DNA from: Medicago truncatula
Lineage: Eukaryota > Streptophyta > Magnoliopsida > Fabales > Fabaceae
Assembly (NCBI RefSeq): GCF_003473485.1
Contig: NC_053044.1
Coordinates: 3,174,501 to 3,238,500 of the forward strand
DNA length: 64,000 nt
Direction of reading: 5' to 3'
Shown here one piece after another: positions 55,706-64,000 of the stretch (position 1 is the stretch's first letter; every line of letters begins with the position of its first letter). Both the position numbers and the translations under genes were made by a program. Under the pieces are notes generated by a model. That model ran no database searches, had not been told where the DNA came from, and saw only the letters and a program-made list of their open reading frames with translations.

Positions 55706-56584
55706 TTTAGGATGATATCACTTAAAAAGGACAATTTAGTCTCTCTTTTTTATTGAAAAAGTTTAGGCGTGTCGGGCTGCAAGGATGACATGTGTTTATG
55801 AAGCTCACATTCTAGGAGACAAAATTCATCCCAAACAGTTAATCGCTTAACCTCAACTTTTTTTTTTCTAGTCAAGTGTTAGGTAGTGAAGATCAAAAAA
55901 CCCAAAAACAACGATTCCTAACACGTGATTATAGTAGTTAGAAAGCCCATATATGGGGACAAAAGTCATCTATCAGTGTTAATCGCATAAAGCAAGGGAA
56001 TAACAATCTAGGAATTTCGACCAATCTCGACTAAATTTAGCTTCTATCAATAAGATTGGCACGCTCAGTGGGACAATACAACCTTTACCATTGAAAAGTT
56101 CATTTTCCTAGGTCATGATTAGGTTTGATGTATGCACATGAGCTATGGAATGAGTCTCAACAATATAAAGCAACTATCATCATCAACCTGATGATATAAC
56201 ATACATGCCACAACCTGATGTATCTACACCATCTCCCGATGAATTTGATGATACCTTAGTTAACAAGTTGTTATATTGCTAAACATCCATGGATCATGAA
56301 TCCACTTCATCAATATAACACCAAGTTAGCTCAATTGACTTAACGGAGAAACAATGGTGAGTCAAACTCATGTCCAATACAATCAAGAGGTAGTTTAGGA
56401 TAACCCATGGATATGCATATATATAGCAAGTCATATCCAAAATGGATGGATAGAATGGTGCCTCTCCACATGAGTTATAAATCGATACTGGATCATATTA
56501 GTATATTCACAACCTAGTGCATTGGGGGGAACCAAAACGAGTTCCATAAGTTGGACTTGTTCTCCTTATCACTAATAGAAACAA

Positions 56585-58152
56585 GGCTTATTTAATCCAT
56601 TGGTCCTCTAATTAATTTCCATTTTTCATTTTGGTCCCATAATTAATAAAACGTACGTTTTGATCCCTTATTTTTTCCTCCGTTTGTCAAATAAATCCTT
56701 ACCGTTAAGTTTAACCCCAAATGATATTATGGTGGACCAACCTTAAGAGTGGTCCACCATAAATCCTATTAATTATTATAATTTAAACCGTTTGATTTTA
56801 TTTTTAAAAATAGAACCATTGGATAGGCAAGTCTAATTTATCTTACGATGTACCATCAACACCTAATTTTTTTTTCCTTTTCTTCATCTTCATCAATCAC
56901 ATTCATACATTCATTCAAACAAATCCAGAAAAATTCAAACTTCTTCATCAATCATCATCTTCACCAACATTAATAAAACTCAGAATTTTTTTTCCTAAAA
57001 AATGAGATAAAAAAAAACCCAATAAGAACATGAACAACATCACTCACATCAACAACCACAACCTTAACAGACTTCTCATCCTCAACAACAACCTCAAGAA
57101 GAACAAGCGCTGACCCAGATCGTGACTTCTCATCCTCTCACATAGAACCTCATATCCTCGCACCAAGACACAGTTTTGAAACAATAAGCGCTGACCCAGA
57201 TTGTGACTCTCCTTCACCGTCGCTGAACAACGTTTGGTATCGAAGCTACCACCAACAACTGAAAGCAAATCACCATCAAAGATCTCTTCTTCATCTAAAT
57301 ACAAATCATCAATACTCTGAAACGCCTCATTCAAAACAACCACCGCAGCACCAACACGACTCACGAGGACGTTAAGCCAAACGCCGGTGAAGACAAGAGC
57401 TACGACGGTGAGAGTGGTGAGTAGGAGGAGGAGTAAGCGGTCGTCGATGGTGAAACGGAAGAGGACGAGGGGGCGGTCATGGAAGAAGAAGAGCAAGAAC
57501 TAGGCAGCGATGACGGCGAGGAAGTTGAGGTTGAAGGGAGAGAGTTGTAAGTTGGGATAAGATTAATGGTGTAGTTGATGCGGAAGTTGGAATAGCATCA
57601 CAATTCACAATTCAAAAACTATTTCTATTCCTATTTGTAGAGATTTTTTTTTGAACGGTTCTATTTGCAGAGATTGATTTCATTGTTATGAAAAATCCCA
57701 AATCTCTAACTCCAATTTGTGAATATTTGCACTTGGAAGTTGGTAGGTATGTGATGTGAGTAACTGAGCAGTTTTTTTTAATGGGAAGTGATATGGGGCA
57801 GAAATGGAAAATGGGAAGTGCTGTTTTTTTTAATGATTTGCTGGGTTTTCTTAGTGAAGATTATGAACAAGAAGATGAAGATATGATAAGGGTAGTTTGG
57901 TAATCAATTATTTTTTATGAAGATTATGAACAAGAAGAAGAAGGTGAAGATCTAACGGTTCATTTTATGATAAATAGATCAAATGGTTAAAATTAACAAA
58001 ATTAATAAGGTTTACGATGGACTATTTTTAAGGTTGGTCCACCATATACATTTGAAGTTAAAAGTTAATAGTTGGGATTTATTTGTTTTATTAATTGTGG
58101 GACCAAAATGAAAATTTAAAATTATTTAAGGGACCATTGAATCAAATAAGCC
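56585..58152. mobile_element. Pack-MULE carrying a PRA1 gene fragment
   Basis: Long inverted repeats start GGCTTATTTAATCCATTGGT and GGCTTATTTGATTCAATGGT (complement of the right end). A perfect 9-bp duplication TAGAAACAA lies at 56576-56584 and 58153-58161. Copy A at about 39800 has the empty site with a single TAGAAACAA. The interior holds a PRA1-like fragment on the minus strand. Confidence 0.9.
57275..57592 (-). pseudogene. PRA1-family (prenylated Rab acceptor) fragment
   Basis: Minus-strand frames read NFRINY, then after a shift SPFNLNFLAVIAA, a TAG at 57502-57500, FLLFFFHDRPLVLF, TIDDRLLLLLL, a long hydrophobic stretch, NVLVSRVGAAVVVLNEAFQS, and DDLYLDEEE. The order F.NY – hydrophobic – PLV.F – DDR – hydrophobic – H/N.AFR – DLFLDEEE is the PRA1 core. 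PRA1 proteins are small four-helix membrane proteins of the ER and Golgi that bind prenylated Rab GTPases. The copy has an in-frame stop and a frameshift, lacks a start, and lies inside a MULE, so it is captured and non-functional. The minus frame remains open to 57044 beyond the homology. Confidence 0.75.
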
Positions 58153-58861
58153 TAGAAACAACCTTCTCATGGTACTATTTCGTTTCACAAAATTCAATTT
58201 AAACATGGAAAAACATAGAAATGTGTTACTGTTACAAGTTTTATTGGCCTCTACCAAACGTAATGACAATCGATATGATGAATTTCAGAAAACAAGCAGA
58301 TGAATTGGCTGCTAACTTCGTTGAGAGGTTTAATAAGATTGGTGTGAAATGTTTCGACTAATTTTCCGATGTTGAATATGCATCAATGGTATGCACCCAC
58401 AACTAAAAGAGAAATTAGTTGGGTAGACCGATCATCTTGATCGGAGTTTGAACCTCACCTCCTCCTCTTATATGTATTAGTTTCCAATGACTATTTTTGT
58501 TGTAGGGGAGATTATCATTCCATATATCTAAAAAATTAGTTTTAGCCGATCTAATATATATACTACCTACAATTTTTTTTTATGGGAACTAAAAAATATC
58601 AATTTTTTTGTGGGCGATAGTTGACAATTTTTCATGGATGAAAAACAAATTTAATCTTTAAAAAAAGAGTAGTGATATTTTAACTACCATTTTGGTACAA
58701 CCTTTGAGAGAGAGAAAAAAATAAATAGAGAGAATAAAAACATAATGTAAGTATGAGAGGAAAAATTACACAAAAGTTGTACCAAAATGGTTGTACAAAA
58801 ATCATTTCTTTTATGAAAAAATGGTATTTTTTATTTTATATTTTTTTTACAAACTTTCAAT

Positions 58862-59100
58862 GTTATCTCTCGTATTATTCCACATGTTCCCGCGTTAGAG
58901 CTCTTCGAAATTGTCACATCAATTTTTGGGTTCCTCTGCAATGGCTCCTTCTCATCTGTATGTATCTCCAACATCACCCGCCCAAACCTCAACAACACCG
59001 CTCTCCCTTCCTCTCCTTATATCATCATTCACGGATTCAGATGCAACTCCTTCGATTCGATCACAGCTTAGTACTCTACTAGACATATATGCATCAATTT
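58862..59100 (+). pseudogene. Repeated exon-like module, copy 2
   Basis: The ATG at 58941 opens a 43-codon Ser/Pro/Thr-rich frame (SPTSPAQTSTTPLSLPLLIS ... SDATPSIRSQL). It then runs into unrelated flank sequence, because DNA between the module and the CNL 3' flank is deleted here. Homologous to 41935-42190 and 62335-62590. Confidence 0.45.
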
Positions 59101-59520
59101 AGTACAAGTGCAGATGACAATCATGTACCATCATGATTTGAAAGTCCTCCATCTATATCAGGTATGTTGTAACTCATATTGTAAGCCATGTATGTTATTA
59201 GCAACAACATATGCTTAGGTTTGTTTATGCACAAGTAACAAGCTTATTAGCTTGATGACTTCAACTTTGACTAGACTAGCTACCATGTTGTTTGATTGAT
59301 GAGAGGAATATTGTGTCTGAAAATCAATTTAGGTAGGTGTTGAGATCATTAACGAAATATTTCATTCTGAAGTGCAAAATCCCATTAGGTATGAAGCTAA
59401 ATATCAATACTATTTTAGTTTTATATAAGTTAATGTTTTGATAGCAAATTGAAATATCCTTATTATACTGTTTGTAGAAAAGCATCCACTACAACCAATA
59501 CACCACAAATGACAAAAACA
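59098..59520. other. Duplicate of the CNL-1 3' flank
   Basis: Matches about 43225-43850 without the SINE, followed at about 59537 by gypsy copy C. No gene. Confidence 0.7.
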
Positions 59521-59895
59521 GAAAAAGAAAGGCTCTCCATCAACCAAAAATGGCACGTCCAGTGGGAAAATACAACCTTTACCACTGAAAAAAATTCATT
59601 TTTCTACGTTATGATTAGGTTTGATGTATGCACATGAGCTTTGGAAAGACTCTCAACAATATAAACCAACTATCATCATCAGCTTGATCATATAACATAC
59701 ATGCCACAACCTGATGTATTTGCACCATCCCGGATGAGGATGAATTTGACGATACCTTAGTTAACAAGGAGTTATACCGGTAAACATCCATGGATCATGA
59801 ATCCACTTCATCAATATAACACAAAGTTATCTCAAGCAACTCAATGGAGAAACAATGGTGAGTTAAACTCATATCCAATATAATCAAGAGGTAGT

Positions 59896-61356
59896 TGATG
59901 AGTCATTAATTATCTATTTTTAGTATAATATTTAGTTTCATTTTAATTAGATTTAAGTTTATTTTACTTTAATATTATTTCCTTTTAGAACTATTTACTT
60001 CAATTGCATATTATTATATTTCAGGAATGAATGTTTGATTGATTGAGTTTGGAGCAAAAGAAAGAGGATTAGGAGCTGATTCGGGACAAAAATACGAAAT
60101 ATGGGACAAAAATAATATGTTACTCCCCAAGTCAGAGAGGTAGCACGGCCCGTGCTCCCACACGGCCGTGCCAAACTTCAGGGTTCTCTTTTGTTGTTTT
60201 TGCTTCGGAAACAAGCTACCTGTTTTGACCAAAAAGTTCGTGGTTTCTTGTAGAACATTCAATTGCACTTTTGGACCCCTATCTTTCTAAAAGTTGCGGT
60301 TATGAACCCCTAACTAATTTAAATACAAAACAGCCCCTTATGTTTTGATTATTTGGTAGTTTTGGACCCCCAAGGCAAAAAAAAAAAAAAAATTGACACG
60401 TGGCACCTCACTTAGGGTGCCACGTCAGCGTTGACCGAGTCAACAATGGATTGGGGGTCCAAAACTGCCAAAGAATCAAAACATAGGGGGTTGTTTTGTA
60501 TTTAAATTAGTTAGGGGTCCATAACCGCAACTTTTGGAAAGATAGGGGTCCAAAAGTGCAATTAAGCCAACATTCTATTGAATAGTTGCTTAGGTTTTAA
60601 GTCGATATAAGACTATAAATAGAGTAGCTAGCTATCAATAACATTCATCTTTTATTCTTGGAATTCACTAAGTGACAATTGTCTTTCTGAATAAAAGTTC
60701 TTTTCTTTTCCTTTACTTTCTTGTTATTTACTTTTATGTTTTTCCTAATCAAACCAAGCCTTAAACCCTAATCTTTTGTAACCCTAGTTTCTAATCTAAA
60801 TTCACCGTTTTAACATGAATTAACCATTATCAAACTGTAGAAGCGAAAGTGGATGGTTTGATAATTGTTAATCCATCATCTCAAATATCAATTCATAAAA
60901 CGAAAGTGGAGTTTTGATATTCGAAAAAGTGAATTTAGACAAGGATTGCGAAACATGAAAATAGTCTAGCAAACCTTGGGACATATAAAGTTTCGAACTT
61001 TAAGGATTCTAATAGCAATCAACCATGAAAATAGGCGTGGTTGCTAGAGGAACACACTCACTGAGACCGAAAGGAGATGTGATAGGCTAAAGAGAAACTT
61101 GTCGTTAGAAATTAGGTCTAACATGAGGTTTTAAGTTTAATGGTTTGGTTTGTGAAAGATTTGTCGCCATGACGAACCAATAATCCCAAAACTCTCTTTT
61201 ATTATTGTTTTCAACCATTAAAAACCCCAACTTTGCAATCTGAACTCTCTCTAATCATCAATTAAAGTTAATTGAATTAAACAACTCCCCGTCAGAACGA
61301 TACTCTTTTATTACTACTTCGGTAAGACCGTGCACTTGCGGTTTTTTATCCCATCA
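59896..61356. mobile_element. Solo LTR, about 1.46 kb
   Basis: Begins TGATGAGTC and ends ATCCCATCA. Flanks GTAGT (59891-59895) and ATAGT (61357-61361) are a 5-bp duplication with one mismatch, and copies A and B have the uninterrupted site. A TATAAATAGAG box lies near 60612. The 'gaccgtgcacttgcgg' end is typical of some plant gypsy LTRs. Confidence 0.82.
60256..60569. mobile_element. Mutator-type MITE nested in the solo LTR
   Basis: AATTGCACTTTTGGACCCCT at the left is the complement of the right end, with inverted homology of over 100 bp and a cacgtggcacc palindrome in the middle. AACATTC flanks both sides; the left terminus seems shortened by a few bases. Confidence 0.7.
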
Positions 61357-61870
61357 ATAGTTTGGGATACAACTGAAACCCATGGATATGCTTGTGTATA
61401 GCAAGTCATATCCAAAATGGATGGATAGAATGTTCCTTTCTCAATAGGTTATAAATCGACAATGGATCATATCGGTATATTCACAACCTAGTGCATTGAG
61501 GGGAACCAACACAGGTTCCATAAGTTGGAGTTGTTCCCTTTATCGTTAATAGGAACAGCCTTCTCATGATACTCTTTCCTTCCACCAAATTCAATTCAAA
61601 CATTGACATACATAGAAAGGTGTTTCCGCGACAAGTTTTATTGGCCTTAACTAGAAGTTACAACAGTCAATCTAATGAATTTTAGAAAACAAGCAGATGA
61701 ATTAGCTACTAACTTCATTGAGAGTTTCAGTAAAGACCGTTGAGAAATGTTCCGTCCAATTTCCTGATGTTGAATATGGATCAATGGTATGCACCCATAA
61801 CTAAAAGAGAAATTAGTTGGGCAGACTAATAGTCGTGACCGGAGTTGGAACCTTACCTCCTCCTCTTATG

Positions 61871-62330
61871 TGTATGAGTAGAAAATAAAGTTAGCTACCT
61901 AGAGATAAATTGGAATGAATGAGGGAAGTAGAAGTGATGGTAGAAAACAAGTACAGAGGAAAAAAAAAAACATTAATGAAAATAACAAAAGGGAGAAGAT
62001 CTAGAGATAAGAGAGCAATGGTAGAAAACAATACAAATCAAAGTCGATGTTTTCGTGAGCATGTATGTGATGATCGATGTTGGTAGAATGAAAAGAAAAA
62101 GCACAAAGCAAATTTGTGAGAGAGGTGAATATTAAAATTAGGAGTAGAAAATATAAGGTTTGTAAAGTCAAAGGCAGCTAATTGTTGCTGGATATGCCAG
62201 CGGTAGGAGTAAATTGGTCATTTATTTGTATTTTTAGGAAGTTATTGATGTCAAAACAACAATTTTCATAGAAATTTTGGGTGTAACTAGATGTTTTAAG
62301 GGTGTAACTAGAAATAGCCATTTTTTATTT
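61871..62330. other. Intergenic, no gene
   Basis: A-rich with 'gtagaaaaca' repeated twice (about 61940 and 62010). Nothing recognisable. Confidence 0.4.
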
Positions 62331-62334
62331 TATT

Positions 62335-63005
62335 TTTTTGTTTCAATGTTATCTCTCCTATTATTCCACATGTTCCCGCATCAGTGCTCTTCGAAATTGA
62401 CACATCGGTTTTTGGGTTTCTCTGCAATGGTTTCTTCTCATCTGTGTGTATCTCCAAAATCATACGCTCAAACCCCAACAACACCGCTCCCTCTTCCTCT
62501 CCCTATATCACCATTCACGGATTCAGATGTAACTCCTTCGATCACAGCTACAGTGAAATGGTAAGAAATTCGTATTTCGTTGATCTTTAGATGTGTAAAC
62601 TATTTTCAATTTTCAAACGGTGGAAAAAGCATGATGATATTGAAATTGACTTTCATAAACACTTTGAACTAAACTTCTGTCTTACTCGATCGATTGGTAT
62701 ACAATAAGGTTATCTATGTCTTTCACAATTCATATTGTATAATTTGTATGTGTACTCTGTAGTATTATTTCCATTTTTCATCCCTTGCCCTTTCGTTTTT
62801 GAACATTTCATTGTGATTAAAAATTGAGTAAACTATCCAAATTTACGAAATATCAAATTGCTCAAGCAAATGGGGTAATATTAGTTAAAATACTCTCTTT
62901 GTCAAGTTCCATTCTGGGATCTGATTCTGTAAGTCGTGAATATGCAGGTGCCCCATATTTTTCTGCTATATCAGCCTTGAAAATTGTCACTTGTCGGTAC
63001 CTGTA
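62335..63005 (+). pseudogene. NAD(P)H-hydrate dehydratase-like (NAXD) fragments
   Basis: Two pieces. The exon-like module (copy 3) has an ATG at 62427 and a 46-codon Ser/Pro/Thr-rich frame ending SDVTPSITATVKW. Further on, 62920-63000 reads SREYAGAPYFSAISALKI. That phrase matches the conserved (C/R)REYTGAPYFAAISALKI block at the N-terminal part of ATP-dependent NAD(P)H-hydrate dehydratase (carbohydrate-kinase-like CARKD family), the enzyme that repairs hydrated NAD(P)H in cytosol, mitochondria and plastids. The block is followed at once by unrelated DNA, so the gene is broken. Whether the module is truly exon 1 of the same gene is an inference from proximity. Confidence 0.55.
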
Positions 63006-63249
63006 CTCTTTCTTTCTAGGGTTTATCTAACATGTGCCAATATTGCACGTGTTAAAACAACTTAAAATAGTATATTTTTTTTATTGACAAACAACAATTA
63101 TTTATTAAAAAGAGAATGCTAAAGAGTGTCCCAAGGGTATTGGTTAAGGATAAAAAACAAGTAAATTTTTATAAAAAATTATGTAATCATTTATTACTTG
63201 ATCAAAAGCAACATCTTATATTTTCAAGATAAAGTTTCTATTTGTGGAT

Positions 63250-63974
63250 TAAAGCTTATCCAAGAGCTCAAAATGTTGAAACAGTTAAGGAAGTTAGGCA
63301 TAAAGTCCGTGCGGCAAGAATATGGAAATGCATTATCTGCTGCAATACAAGAGATGAAACAACTTGAATCTCTTAATATTGGTGCTATAACTAAGGATGA
63401 AATCCTTGACTTGGATCTTGCATCAGCTCCATCTCGTCTTAGAGTGCTCAATTTGAAATGTAGACTAACAAAGTTGCCTAATTGGATTCCAAATCTCCAG
63501 TATCTTGTGAAGCTAAGACTTGGTTTATCTAACTTCAAAGATGATCCACTAGACTCTTTGAATACTTTACCTAATTTGTTGAGGCTGAATTTATGGGATG
63601 ATGCTTTTTCTGGTGAAAGATTGCATTTTAAGAAAGGAGGGTTTCCAAAGCTGAAGGAGTTGGATCTCACAAGATTAAATAGACTAAGTTCTATATCTAT
63701 AGACGAAGAAGCTTTAGTTGATCTCGAACACTTCAGATTTAGAAACAACCCTCAATTGAAGGTTTTACCCCATGACCTCCAAAACTTGAAAAACCTTCAA
63801 TTCCTTGGATTTGCTGAAATGCCTGTTGAATTAGTTGATAGCATTGATCCAGAGAAAGGTGGAACATGCCGTTGGATTATCAATCATATTCCCCTTGTAC
63901 AAATTCGTCAGAATGTAGGATCAAAATTTCATGACTATATGTTGCACCGCATTCCTACTAAAATCAAAGTCTGA
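63250..63974 (+). pseudogene. 5'-truncated CNL (LRR part only), copy 3
   Basis: About 240 codons match the C-terminal LRRs of CNL-2 from LIQELKML to the end (IPTKIKV, stop at 63974). No coiled-coil or NB-ARC is present. Upstream of about 63250 the sequence is unrelated and AT-rich, so the break is sharp. The frame is open throughout, and the 3' flank (gtctgaaatatcaaggtact) matches CNL-2. It cannot act as a full receptor; it is a duplication remnant, or the edge of a recombination product. Confidence 0.85.
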
Positions 63975-64000
63975 AATATCAAGGTACTCTTTCCTCTAAC

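Larger units (their letters stand above)
55706..58560 (+). pseudogene. Ty3/gypsy leader and gag relic, copy B (interrupted)
   Basis: 55706-56575 and 58162-58560 together match copy A (38925-40200). After the interruption, gag-like frames give ADELAANFVERFNK and GMHPQLKEKLVG in shifted frames. The interruption is the Pack-MULE at 56585-58152. Confidence 0.65.
59540..61870 (+). pseudogene. Ty3/gypsy leader and gag relic, copy C (interrupted)
   Basis: 59540-59895 and 61357-61870 match copies A and B. They begin at the 'ttggcacgtccagtggg'-like primer-binding region and end with ADELATNFIES and GMHPQLKEKLVG-like frames. The interruption is a solo LTR. Confidence 0.65.

Noticed and set aside
57044-57496. 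150-codon minus-strand frame as a real gene
   Set aside because: Only its first part resembles PRA1, it has no ATG, the upstream part has a stop, and the whole lies in a transposon; annotated as a captured fragment.

Overview
This is a plant nuclear window, very probably from a legume and most like Medicago. The evidence is spliced genes with GT-AG introns, AT-rich intergenic DNA, plant gene families (QALGGH zinc fingers, CC-NB-ARC-LRR resistance proteins, a PAC-domain arabinogalactan-type protein) and a dense load of plant transposons. The species is an inference from style; no search was run.

Layout. 1-7.3 kb: a Stowaway MITE, a decayed LINE, a hAT-like element and a single-finger C2H2 repressor-type gene on the minus strand. 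7.3-10.5 kb: a minus-strand LINE remnant split by a 2.0 kb solo LTR with a perfect 5-bp target duplication. 10.5-14.3 kb: transposon remnants and a GRF zinc-finger fragment. 14.3-15.8 kb: a second C2H2 gene, the inverted duplicate of the first, promoter included. 16.3-22.5 kb: LINE, copia LTR, a CACTA element carrying a nested MITE, and a further MITE. 22.8-24.2 kb: a two-exon His/Pro-rich PAC-domain cell-wall protein gene. 26.0-26.9 kb: a 313-bp tandem repeat. 29.9-34.4 kb: a six-exon NC2-alpha (DRAP1) histone-fold gene. 34.7-35.3 kb: an RTE-type LINE remnant.

36.4 kb to the end is a resistance-gene region built by duplication and transposition. An intact, intronless ribosomal protein S3a copy lies inside a Mutator-like element and carries the marks of LINE-mediated retroposition. 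Next come gypsy gag relics in three copies (A, B, C), two large MULEs (one holding a PRA1 gene fragment), and two full-length intronless CNL genes arranged head to head (929 and 941 aa). A 5'-truncated third CNL copy ends the window. Fragments that look like NAD(P)H-hydrate dehydratase and a thrice-repeated exon-like module lie between the copies.

About nine genes or gene-like loci look functional or possibly functional: two zinc-finger genes, the PAC-domain gene, NC2-alpha, the S3a retrocopy and two CNLs are the credible ones. The two CNLs share a 1.46 kb intergenic region and differ at key switch residues (kinase-2 in one, MHD in the other). That makes the pair the most interesting functional hypothesis here. 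Because blocks A, B and C are paralogous, several insertions (S3a retrocopy, a SINE, the PRA1 Pack-MULE, a solo LTR, the MITE upstream of the first zinc-finger gene) have a matching empty site inside the same window. This allows relative dating from the sequence alone.
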